DNA of 22,736 nt from JAGKXB01 sp964498835 (GCA_964498835.1 CAZCIX010000030.1:1-22736), one strand, 5' to 3'; shown: positions 1-7,708, counted from the first letter of the stretch. Notes: generated from the letters alone by a model not told the origin. Translations and numbers: made by a program.

Positions 1-407
1 AAGGGAAGTTGGTTTTTATCGACAATAGTTCTGATGCGCAAACTGGAACGATCAAGATGAAGGCGGAATTTGCTAATCCGCGTCGCCTCTTATGGCCGGG
101 CGTGTTTGCGAATTTGCATTTGATTTCCCGTACGTTAAAAGATGCGATTGTGGTTCCTGCACAAGCCATCGTGACTGGGCCAACAGAGCAGTTTGTTTAT
201 TTGGTACAAGCGGATCAAACTGTGAAAATACAAAAAATCAACTTGCTGGCGATTGAAAACGGACAAGCTGCCGTGACGGGTTTGAATGCCGGTGATCGTG
301 TGGTGTTGGAAGGCGGGCAAAACTTGCGTCCGGGTAACAAGATCAAGGAAATGTCTAGTTCGCAAACGGGTGCTGGTAATAAAAATGCAGCTCCAAAAAG
401 CACTTAG
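1..407 (+). CDS. RND efflux periplasmic adaptor (membrane fusion protein), C-terminal part
   Basis: Only the last ~135 codons are in the window. The frame is open from base 3 and the true start lies upstream, so the TTG at 9 is not a start. Visible are the end of the beta-barrel domain (segments like IKMKAEFANP and LLWPGVFANLHL, where adaptors carry the G-x-F-V/A motif), the PAQAI segment and the membrane-proximal domain ending in a G-D-R-V-V-L-E-G-x-Q-x-L-R-P-G stretch. A Ser/Asn/Lys-rich tail of about 20 residues follows. This pattern is typical of MdtA/AcrA-type (HlyD family) periplasmic adaptors, which link an inner-membrane RND pump to an outer-membrane channel. The RND transporter gene follows 213 bp downstream on the same strand, so the two very likely form one tripartite efflux system. 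Substrate cannot be told from the sequence. Confidence 0.9.
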   Translation, partial: GKLVFIDNSSDAQTGTIKMKAEFANPRRLLWPGVFANLHLISRTLKDAIVVPAQAIVTGPTEQFVYLVQADQTVKIQKINLLAIENGQAAVTGLNAGDRVVLEGGQNLRPGNKIKEMSSSQTGAGNKNAAPKST

Positions 408-461
408 TTCTTATCTGCTTACCTAGTTAACCTCTTATCTATGATGGCCTCAATTTCACCT

Positions 462-552
462 CCGTCGTTCCCGCAGGTTTAGGCGGGAATCCAGTGTTTT
501 TGCTGACTGCTAAAGCCACTGGATCCCCGACTAAAGCACTCGAAGACGACGG
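462..552. repeat. Nested palindromic intergenic element (REP/MITE-like)
   Basis: The 213-bp space between the adaptor and RND genes is mostly one compound inverted repeat. Outer arms CCGTCGT (462-468) and ACGACGG (546-552) enclose two hairpins: TTCCCGC (468-474) with GCGGGAA (483-489), and ATCCAGTG (489-496) with CACTGGAT (517-524). The loop and arm sequence around GGTTTAGGCGG recurs at 17164-17186, so it belongs to a repeat family in this genome. No ORF lies inside it. It resembles the small non-coding palindromic repeats scattered between proteobacterial genes and may form an RNA stem in the adaptor-pump transcript. Confidence 0.6.
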
Positions 553-620
553 TTTTGAGTGTCCCCGTATTACCATCGTTTCCCCAGATTTAATTAATCA
601 GGTTTAATGGAAAATTCCAG

Positions 621-3600
621 ATGAACATCTCAGAACTTTGTATCCGTCGCCCCGTCATGACGGTGTTGTTGTCGATCGCTATTGTGGTGGTCGGGATTTT
701 TGCTTACACCAAGCTGCCGATCGCGGCTTTGCCCAGTTTTAATACACCTATCATCAACGTGACGGGTGTGTTACCGGGGGCGAGTCCGGAAATTATGGCG
801 TCGTCGGTGGCGACGCCGCTGGAGAAGCAGTTTTCAACCATTGCCGGCATATCGACCATCAGTTCTAGCAATACGCAGGGCAACACCTCGATTACGCTGG
901 AATTTAATGCCGACCGTGACATTGATGCTGCCGCAGTCGACGTGCAAGCCGCTTTGTTGCGAGCCCAGCGTAGTTTGCCGGCGGAAATGACGACGTTGCC
1001 TGCTTATCGTAAAGTCAATCCCGCCGATGCGCCGGTGTTGTTGCTGGCGTTGACGTCGCCTTCCATTTCTTTATCGAGTTTGAATGATTACGCCGAGAAT
1101 TTGATTTCACCTTCTTTATCGACGATTGATGGCGTGGCGCAGGTTTCTGTTTTCGGTCAGCGTCGTTATGCGGTGCGTATCAAAGCCAAACCAGAGCAGC
1201 TGGCTGCGCGCAATATGAGTATGGATGAACTGGCATTGGCGATTCGTGCTGCCAATGCCAATAGTCCAGTGGGCGTGCTGGATGGGCCACGTCAAAGTTT
1301 GACCTTGGATGCGAATCGTCAGTTAGCCAATGCAGCAGCGTTTGCCGAGTTGATTATTACCAGCCGTGATGGCAGAAGCATGCGTTTGAAAGAAGTCGCT
1401 ACCGTTGAGGACAGTGTGGAATCGGTGAAAAACGCCAGTTGGGCCAATAAGCAGCCGTCCATCATTTTGGCGGTGCAGCGTCAGCCCAACGCCAATACGG
1501 TTGCGGTGGTGGATGCGGTCAAAGCCACGTTGCCGCAATTTAAAGCGCAAATGCCGGAGTCGATTGCGTTGACGATTTTTAATGATCGATCCATTTCTAT
1601 CCGCGATGCGATTAAGGATGTGAAATTTACTTTGTTGCTGACGATTGCCTTGGTGGTGATGGTGATTTTTTTGTTTTTAAAGCGTTTTTCTGTTACAGCT
1701 ATTCCGGTTTTATCATTGCCTATTTCGTTAATTGCTTGTTTTGGTTTGATGTATGCCTTTGGTTACAGCTTGGATAATATTTCCCTGTTGGGCATTACGA
1801 TCGCCGTCGGTTTGGTGGTAGATGATGCGATTGTGGTACTGGAAAATATCGTGCGCCATGTCGAAGAAGGGATGGCGCCATTAGCTGCCGCCTTGAAGGG
1901 CTCGCGTGAAGTGGGCTTTACCATTATTTCGATTTCGATTTCTTTGGTGGCGGTGTTTATCCCCATCTTTTTTATGCCAGGCGTGATTGGTTTGCTGTTT
2001 CATGAATTCGCTGCCGTGGTGTCGCTGTCGGTATTGGTTTCTGCCGTGGTGTCATTGACCTTGGTGCCGATGTTATGCAGCCGTTATTTGCGTCATTATG
2101 AGTTTGAAAGTACAGAAAGCGAGCATGCGCCAAAACGTGAGTTATGGATTATTCGTGTTTTTGAACGTGGGTTTAATGCAGTATGGAAGGGTTATGAACA
2201 CAGTTTGGACTGGTGTTTGAAACATAACCGAATCGTATTAATGATAGCGCTCGCTACTTTTGCCATCACTGCGTATTTATTCGTCACTATTCCCAAAGGT
2301 TTTTTCCCGAGCGAAGATATTGGTCAAATCAGTGCCACCATCGAAGGGCCGCAAGATGCGTCTTATCCCACTATGGTGAAATTGGTGACTGCTGCTGCGG
2401 ATATTGTTGCCAAGGATCCGAACGTAGAAACGGTGGTATCCAGAGTGCGTGAAGGCAATAACGGTGCTTTATTCATAGGACTGAAGCCGCGTGAGGCGCG
2501 CCAGGGAATGGATGCCGTGCTGGAGAAATTACGCCGCAAGGTCAATGCCATTCCTGGCATGTCGGTGTACTTGACACCAATACAAAATTTACGCCTTGGT
2601 GGCAAATCGAGCAAAAGCCGTTATCAATACGTATTGCAAAGCGTGCGGGCCGATGAGTTGAATGACTGGTCAGAAAAGTTGCAGGAAAAAATGCGTGCCG
2701 AGCCGATTTTCCGTGATGTCACCAGCGATACGCAGCTGAAAGGTTTGCAAGCCGTGGTGGAAATTGATCGTGATCGTGCCAATGATGCTGGGGTGAACAT
2801 ACAGGATATTCGTACTGCTTTATACAGTGCTTATGGTGATCGTCAGGTTTCGACCATTTTCACCAGCAGCAACAGCTATCAGGTAATTTTGCAGGATGCC
2901 GAGTCTGGGCAGCAGGATGAAAGCGATTTGCATAAGGTATTTGTGCGCAGCAAGACCGGCGCTTTGCTGCCTTTGCTGAGCTTTGCCAAGGTTAAACGGA
3001 CGGCTGGTGCGATTGCCATCAATCATCAAGGGCAATTACAGGCGGTGACGATTTCGTTCAACCTGGCACCCGATGTNNNNNNNNNNNNNNNNNNNNNNNN
3101 NNNNNNNNNNNNNNNNNNNNNNNNNNNNNNNNNNNNNNNNNNNNNNNNNNNNNNNNNNNNNNNNNNNNNNNNNNNNATCATCAAGGGCAATTACAGGCGG
3201 TGACGATTTCGTTCAACCTGGCACCCGATGTACCGTTGGGGGATGCCAGCGCCAAGATTGAGCAATTGAAAGCATCTTTGCGTTTTCCGGCTAGTGTGAT
3301 TACTTCGTATTCAGGTGACGCAGCGGTTTTCCAATCATCACAAGCGAGTCAGATTGCTTTGTTGTGCTTGGCGATTGTGGTGATCTATATCTTGTTGGGC
3401 GTGTTGTATGAAAGTTATATTCATCCCATTACTATTTTGGCTGGTTTGCCATCCGCGGCGATTGGTGCCTTGCTGGCTTTGAAATTGGCGGGTTTTGAGT
3501 TGACCTTGATTGCCACTATCGGCATTTTGATGCTGATCGGTATCGTCAAGAAAAACGCCATCATGATGATCGACTTTGCGCTCGATGCGCAGCGTACTCA

Positions 3601-3871
3601 AAACATGTTGCCGTTCGAAGCGATCCGCACGGCATGTTTGTTGCGTTTTCGGCCGATTATGATGACCACGCTTGCTGCTTTGATGGGTGCTTTACCGATT
3701 GCCTTGGGTTGGGGTGCTGGCGCTGAATTGCGCCAACCTTTGGGATTGGCAATCGTCGGTGGCTTGTTTGTGTCGCAGGTGATTACTTTGTTTATTACGC
3801 CAGTAATTTACTTATTGCTGGATAAATTTAGTGGTACAGGGCCGTTGCAGGTTGATGTTGAGGGGATTTGA
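621..3871 (+). CDS. RND multidrug efflux transporter, MdtB/MdtC-like (HAE1 family), interrupted by an assembly gap
   Basis: Inner-membrane proton-driven pump that takes substrates from the periplasm or outer leaflet and passes them to an outer-membrane channel via the adaptor encoded upstream. The N-terminus (ISELCIRRPVMTVLLSIAIV, TM1) and the following LPGASPE..ASSVATPLEKQ segment closely resemble MdtC as I recall it. TM4 carries the proton-relay pair Asp401-Asp402 (GLVVDDAIVVLENI). TM10 has the partner lysine in IVKKNAIMMIDFA, near residue 926. A 100-N gap at 3077-3176 is flanked by identical 55-bp sequences (3022-3076 and 3177-3231). Dropping the Ns plus one duplicate (3077-3231) joins the halves in frame as ...FNLAPDV-PLGDAS..., giving 1031 residues, a normal length for the family. 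The gene is therefore most likely intact. The start ATG at 621 has only a weak ribosome binding site. It could be one half of an MdtB/MdtC-type pair, but only one pump gene is present here. Confidence 0.93.
3022..3231. other. Assembly gap (100 N) with 55-bp duplicated flanks, inside the RND gene
   Basis: Bases 3077-3176 are N. The 55 bases before the gap (3022-3076) and after it (3177-3231) are identical. A round 100-N spacer between identical ends of fixed length is what a scaffolder leaves when two contigs overlap by one k-mer but are not merged. The same arrangement, also with 55 bp, occurs at 20100-20309. Collapsing it restores the reading frame exactly, which argues against a real duplication. 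Confidence 0.92.
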
Positions 3872-3887
3872 GATTTAACCACCCCGT

Positions 3888-3958
3888 CAGGCTTCGCCTG
3901 CCACCTCTCCACGAGAGGGGAATTTGTACTCGTGCCCACGCTCCTGCATGGGCACGAG
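3888..3958. repeat. Three consecutive hairpins in the convergent intergenic region
   Basis: The 112 bp between the RND pump gene (plus) and the next gene (minus, convergent) hold three inverted repeats: CAGGC-TTC-GCCTG (3888-3900), CCTCTC-CAC-GAGAGG (3904-3918) and a perfect 10-bp stem CTCGTGCCCA (3929-3938) with TGGGCACGAG (3949-3958). None is followed by a U-run on either strand, so they are not classical intrinsic terminators. They look like common intergenic palindromic repeats. Their position between converging genes would still suit transcript-end stabilisation or factor-dependent termination on both strands. Confidence 0.55.
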
Positions 3959-3983
3959 AAAAGGTTATACGAAACCAATCAAG

Positions 3984-4934
3984 CTAAGATATTAAACAGC
4001 CAGGCATAAAATCATCAACTGCTAATGCCGGATTGTTTGCAGAATGGTCGTTATCACTAGATACTGATTGAGCGTGTTCTGCGTGTTCTGCGTGTTCTGC
4101 GTGTTCTACGTGTTCTACGTGTTCTACGACTTCTAGACCACTTTCAATATTAGGCATATCGTTAGGGTTACTAGTAACGGGCTTATAGCTTTCTAGTAAA
4201 GATAAAAGACGCTGATTCTCAGCGATTAGGGCATCATTCGGCCTTCTGCATGCAGAGTATAAGCAGAATGCAAGCACACACACAGCTATTGATTCCACCA
4301 TTAATCCTCCTGCACTTACTGCTAGGGGAATCATCAGAGGATCATTCATGATGGAATAAGAATTGCTATAGTGGTCATCTTGACTATAGTCGTCGCCTTG
4401 GCCATATTCATCATCATTGATGACAGTTTCCCCAATGAGGATCTGAACGCTTCCATCGGGCGCTGCCATATTTTTCAGCAATGTGCGTACCGCTTTTAAT
4501 TGAACCAACTGCATGTCAGGATCACTCACGGTTACAAGTGCGACAAATTCTCCATCATTGGAATATGCTTGGAGCGCGGCGCTTGTGCTGTTGACATCAT
4601 TTTCTGCGTTAGCTATTGCAGCATCGCCAAATTCCATTGCAAACCTATCTATGTCATCCTGAAAAATATTGACGCCACTATCCTCAGAAAAGACATATGC
4701 GGTTAGGTCTGCGGTACTGTTAAGGCCGTAGGCAACAGTGCTCCCAACGCATTGGTAGGTGCTGCTGTACCTACATAAATCAGCGTTAGCGCTGACATTG
4801 CTTGCCTGTAGTAATGAATGGATATCTTGGGGGCGAATTTCGGTATGAGTGGAATGAGTGAAGTGACCTCTAGATTGGCTTAATCCATATGCGCCACCAA
4901 TGCATAAAAATGCACTCAAGTTAGAAATTTTCAT
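3984..4934 (-). CDS. Hypothetical membrane protein with Glu-His-Ala/Val repeats and C-terminal CaaX-like motif
   Basis: A 316-aa protein I do not recognise. Residues 1-19 form a hydrophobic, signal-like N-terminus (MKISNLSAFLCIGGAYGLS). Residues 20-195 are polar, with two nearby cysteines (54 and 62) and an Asp/Tyr/Ser-rich stretch at 174-195. One long hydrophobic helix spans about 199-227 and is followed by Cys-Arg-Arg, so by the positive-inside rule the tail is cytosolic. The tail has a short heptad-like segment (about 234-250), a run of tripeptides Glu-His-Val/Ala (271-288) encoded by a 9-bp tandem repeat, and ends in Pro-Gly-Cys-Leu-Ile-Ser. That ending fits a eukaryotic CaaX prenylation box (Cys317-type position here Cys313, X = Ser). 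The start ATG at 4934 has GGAAAA about 6 nt upstream. It is convergent with the RND gene, and a perfect 16-bp palindrome lies upstream. The coding call is supported by length and ordered architecture; function is unknown. Confidence 0.75.
   Translation of the reverse strand: MKISNLSAFLCIGGAYGLSQSRGHFTHSTHTEIRPQDIHSLLQASNVSANADLCRYSSTYQCVGSTVAYGLNSTADLTAYVFSEDSGVNIFQDDIDRFAMEFGDAAIANAENDVNSTSAALQAYSNDGEFVALVTVSDPDMQLVQLKAVRTLLKNMAAPDGSVQILIGETVINDDEYGQGDDYSQDDHYSNSYSIMNDPLMIPLAVSAGGLMVESIAVCVLAFCLYSACRRPNDALIAENQRLLSLLESYKPVTSNPNDMPNIESGLEVVEHVEHVEHAEHAEHAEHAQSVSSDNDHSANNPALAVDDFMPGCLIS
4072..4134. repeat. 9-bp tandem repeat, six copies plus one degenerate, within a coding region
   Basis: The plus-strand unit (G/A)CGTGTTCT occurs at 4072, 4081, 4090, 4099, 4108 and 4117 without interruption, and a degenerate copy ACGACTTCT follows at 4126-4134. 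The first four copies start with G and the next two with A. Read on the minus strand it encodes Glu-His-Ala or Glu-His-Val tripeptides. Because the unit is a multiple of three, copy-number change by replication slippage would alter tail length without shifting the frame. Confidence 0.95.
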
Positions 4935-4962
4935 ACATTGTTTTCCAAAAGAGTAATATAAA

Positions 4963-4978
4963 GTTGATAATTATCAAC
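4963..4978. promoter_or_regulatory. Perfect 16-bp palindrome, candidate operator upstream of the minus-strand CaaX-like gene
   Basis: GTTGATAATTATCAAC is exactly its own reverse complement and lies 28-44 bp before the ATG at 4934, where a promoter would be expected. On the minus strand a loose promoter can be drawn (TTACAA, 18 bp, TTATAT) with the palindrome inside the spacer, so a bound regulator would block RNA polymerase. It shares the GATAAT/ATTATC character of Fur boxes but does not have their 7-1-7 spacing. The regulator is unknown. Confidence 0.4.
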
Positions 4979-5027
4979 ATTGTAACTTATATTATTCTTA
5001 ATTTAACCTAATCGGCGAGAGTGTTTT

Positions 5028-6347
5028 TTATTTTTGCAGCCACGTTAACGCCCCCAACCCCGCAGCGCGTCCACTGGCAAGACAAGCACTCAACAAATAC
5101 CCACCCGTTGGTGCTTCCCAATCCAGCATTTCCCCTGCACAAAATACGCCTGGTATGGCATGTAGCATCAAATCTTGATTGAGCGCCTCAAAGCGTACAC
5201 CACCAGCACTGCTGATGGCTTCATCAATCGGGCGTGGTGCTGTGAGGTTTAGTTCCAATGCTTTGATACGAGTAGCCAGAATAGTTGGCACAACAAAATC
5301 TTCCTTACGCACCAATTCACGTAATAAACCAGCTTTCACTCCAGTGATGTTGATCCGACTTTGCAAGTGACTTGCCATAGAGCGTGCGCCGCGCGGGCGG
5401 GCGATTTCTTGGCTGAGGCGTTCCAGCGGCCAATCAGGCGCCAAATCTAGCAGAACGGTGGCATGACCCTGCGCAGCAATCCTATTGCGGATGTGGCTAG
5501 AGAAGGCATAAATCAAGCTGCCTTCCACGCCGTTTGCAGTAACGACAAATTGTCCTTTTTTGCTATAACTATCACCATTAATATTTGGTAAAGTGAGTGT
5601 GACCGGACTCAGTGGATGACCGGCGTATCGGCTACTGAAGTGCTCGCTCCATTGAGTATCGAAGCCGCAGTTTGCGGCTTGTAGTGGTGCAACGTCGACT
5701 TGGCGTGCAGTCAAAAGTGGTACCCAACTGCCATCTGAGCCCAATCTACTCCAACTGCCACCACCTAACGCTAGTAGCACGGCATCGGCTTCGACCAAAT
5801 GTTCGCCATCCGTGCTGGTAAAACGTAAAGCCTCGCCGTTCTCGCTCCATCCCAACCAGCGTTGTCGCATATGAAAGCGTACACCGCTGGTTTTTAAACG
5901 ATGTAACCAGGCCCGTAGTAGGGGTGCTGCTTTCATATCGGTTGGAAAGACCCTGCCTGAGCTGCCAACAAAGGTGTTGATACCTAAGCCATGCACCCAG
6001 GCACGTAAATCTTCTGGGCCAAACGCATCTAGCAATGGCGCAATATGTGTTTGCCGCGTGCCGTAGCGTGTCAAAAAATGTTCCATTGCTTCGGCATGTG
6101 TAATGTTCATACCTCCTTTACCAGCGAGTAAAAACTTACGCCCGACAGAAGGCATGGCATCGAATACATTGATTTGGATGGTTTCTTTTTCTCCGTTTTG
6201 TGACAGTACTTCTGCTGCCATTAATCCAGCAGGGCCGCCGCCGATGATGGCGATGGTTTTGATTTTGTTTTTGAGTTGAGTTGTCATTGAATTGTTATGA
6301 GCTACCGATAATGCCGATGATTTTTGTATATTTTGTGTGGGCAGCAT
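5028..6347 (-). CDS. NAD(P)/FAD-dependent oxidoreductase, HI0933/BaiN family (TIGR03862-like flavoprotein)
   Basis: A 439-aa flavoprotein. A Rossmann FAD-binding motif is at residues 32-41 (I-A-I-I-G-G-G-P-A-G) followed by LMAAEVL. The AGKGGMNITH segment, near residue 75, matches the position of the conserved S/A-G-x-G-x-x-N-x-T motif of HI0933-type proteins. Near the C-terminus, GGVRFEALN and FCAGEMLDWEAPTGGYLLSACLASG form the usual second FAD-contact region. The family is widespread and folds like soluble flavin reductases, but the physiological substrate is unknown for most members. Start is uncertain: ATG 6347 gives a 20-residue polar extension, while the internal Met21 (ATG 6287) sits ten residues ahead of the FAD motif and fits many homologues better. 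Neither has a strong ribosome binding site. It is transcribed divergently from the secreted protein gene across a very AT-rich spacer. Confidence 0.88.
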   Translation of the reverse strand: MLPTQNIQKSSALSVAHNNSMTTQLKNKIKTIAIIGGGPAGLMAAEVLSQNGEKETIQINVFDAMPSVGRKFLLAGKGGMNITHAEAMEHFLTRYGTRQTHIAPLLDAFGPEDLRAWVHGLGINTFVGSSGRVFPTDMKAAPLLRAWLHRLKTSGVRFHMRQRWLGWSENGEALRFTSTDGEHLVEADAVLLALGGGSWSRLGSDGSWVPLLTARQVDVAPLQAANCGFDTQWSEHFSSRYAGHPLSPVTLTLPNINGDSYSKKGQFVVTANGVEGSLIYAFSSHIRNRIAAQGHATVLLDLAPDWPLERLSQEIARPRGARSMASHLQSRINITGVKAGLLRELVRKEDFVVPTILATRIKALELNLTAPRPIDEAISSAGGVRFEALNQDLMLHAIPGVFCAGEMLDWEAPTGGYLLSACLASGRAAGLGALTWLQK

Positions 6348-6535
6348 CTTAATTTATTGTGTTTTTAATTTGTATTTTGTTTGCGGAAAATATTGCAAAA
6401 ACATTATTTAAATATTATTGAGATATTAATAAAATGTTCTAACATTAAGTTAATAAATAATTAATGTAATAAGTTGTTAATGTAATTAATAGAATAGTTA
6501 TGTGATTCAATCATTAGGTCATTCAATAATGGGTT
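6348..6535. promoter_or_regulatory. AT-rich divergent intergenic region with repeated TTAATGT elements
   Basis: This strongly AT-rich spacer separates two divergent genes and should contain both promoters. A 10-bp direct repeat TTAATGTAAT occurs at 6461-6470 and 6477-6486. Its first seven bases also appear inverted as ACATTAA at about 6442-6448. Clustered copies in both orientations suggest a regulator-binding region or a nucleoid-protein (H-NS/MvaT-like) silencing site. No promoter with a good -35/-10 pair could be assigned with confidence. Confidence 0.35.
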
Positions 6536-6583
6536 GTGATCATGACATGCACGCATCGCACAGAGTTTGGGAATACTAAAGTA

Positions 6584-6624
6584 GCAGCTGTCGTTGCCAG
6601 AATGGCGATAGCAAAGACAGCTGC
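6584..6624. repeat. Long imperfect inverted repeat around a candidate start codon
   Basis: GCAGCTGTC (6584-6592) pairs perfectly with GACAGCTGC (6616-6624). After one mismatch the stem continues with TTGC (6594-6597) against GCAA (6611-6614). This gives 13 pairs and one mismatch around a 13-nt loop (6598-6610) that contains ATG 6602. In mRNA this would present the start codon in a hairpin loop; in DNA it could be a dyad binding site. Confidence 0.6.
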
Positions 6625-7708
6625 AAGGGCAACAGTTGTTTGCCTTTTTTCCATCTCGTTGAATTTGTCCTTGCTGAGCGTCGTCAAAGCTGAGAATGTG
6701 CGCTTGCAAAATGATGTTTTTAATATTTCTTCGTCAAAAATAGTTTTTCCTAATATCAAATTACGCCAAGATGATCGTACGACTTTTTCATCTGAGTTAA
6801 GTTTCCAAGATTATTTAATCGAGAAAAAAACCGCGCAATTTAAATCAGTCAATCTATCCGCGACTTTATCCACTATACGGCCTGTTCCAAGGGGGTGGTA
6901 TGGCAGTGACCATGCGACTATCTCCAATTTTGGTTTGATCAGAAGAGACAGAACGCACGTTCAACTAACCAAAGAATTTAACGACGTCAAAGTGAGCGCT
7001 GGCGTCAGCACGGAAGCAGCAGCAATTTCCAATCAGTTATCCTCATTTTCTGCCCCTTATGTCAAATTGTCGGATTTCAATAAGGAACGCAAAATGGCAG
7101 CGATTGAAATCCAAAAGAAAATGAACGATGAGCATCTTATATTGGCTGCAACGCTAGGCGCTGTGCGGGAATATGGCGCAGTCGCCGGATGTTGCTCCTA
7201 CAATTCCTCTCCCTTCTTAAATACCAATCCCAGTGCAAGATTTTTCTCTGTCGCCGCGTCGTATGCACCCTCATCTAGAGTGTCATTTTTCGGCCTGGCA
7301 TCATTAGCGTATACCAAACCGATCGATAACGAGGTGTCTATCAACAATGATGGTGTTGGTGCTCCCTTTATCACCGATATTTCAAGCGCAAAATTACTCA
7401 CATGGTCGCTGGGTTTATCCGCTAAAAATTTTTTGCAAAAAGGTGACAAGGTAGGATTTGTGTTGGCGATGCCAGTCAAAGTGATTTCCGGCTCGATGGG
7501 ATTGTATGACCCCAGCCTGAATGGGCAAATATCAAGAGTCAATTTAAGCCAAACCGGTACCGAAATGAATATGGAATTATCGTATTCTGCCTATATAGAT
7601 AAATCTTCCACCTTCACTGCAGCCGGGATCTATCGCCGGCAACCTAATAACGATGCTGATGCCAAACCCAGCGTAGGCGTGAGCGTCAGGATGGTAACGC
7701 AGTTTTAA
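6602..7708 (+). CDS. Secreted protein with probable C-terminal outer-membrane beta-barrel (S8-autotransporter-like C-terminal domain, no protease)
   Basis: From ATG 6602 this is a 368-aa protein with a good Sec signal peptide: MAIAKTAARA, a hydrophobic core, and cleavage after SVVKA. The mature part is rich in alternating hydrophobic/polar strands (FFSVAASYAPSSRVSFFGLASLAYT, split here for description) and ends in Phe (RMVTQF), as outer-membrane barrels do. The stretch with GDKVGFVLAMPVKVISGSM and then YSAYIDKSSTFTAAGIYRRQP resembles, from memory, the C-terminal barrel region of S8-family (subtilisin-like) autotransporters. No peptidase Asp/His/Ser motifs are present, so only the barrel-type part exists. 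In-frame upstream starts GTG 6536 and ATG 6542 would add about 20 residues. None of the starts has a clear ribosome binding site, and ATG 6602 lies in the loop of a strong inverted repeat. Function unknown; outer-membrane location is inferred. Confidence 0.7.
   Translation: MAIAKTAARATVVCLFSISLNLSLLSVVKAENVRLQNDVFNISSSKIVFPNIKLRQDDRTTFSSELSFQDYLIEKKTAQFKSVNLSATLSTIRPVPRGWYGSDHATISNFGLIRRDRTHVQLTKEFNDVKVSAGVSTEAAAISNQLSSFSAPYVKLSDFNKERKMAAIEIQKKMNDEHLILAATLGAVREYGAVAGCCSYNSSPFLNTNPSARFFSVAASYAPSSRVSFFGLASLAYTKPIDNEVSINNDGVGAPFITDISSAKLLTWSLGLSAKNFLQKGDKVGFVLAMPVKVISGSMGLYDPSLNGQISRVNLSQTGTEMNMELSYSAYIDKSSTFTAAGIYRRQPNNDADAKPSVGVSVRMVTQF

Noticed and set aside
3022..3231. Direct repeats flanking a gap as a mobile element or real duplication
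   Set aside because: The 55-bp length is identical at two unrelated gaps, and collapse restores both genes in frame, so an assembly artefact is the simpler explanation.
3929..3958. Perfect 10-bp stem as an intrinsic terminator for the RND gene or the convergent gene
   Set aside because: No U-run follows on either strand; listed as a palindromic repeat instead.
4072..4134. Tandem repeat as a CRISPR array
   Set aside because: Units are 9 bp with no spacers and are translated in frame in a coding region.
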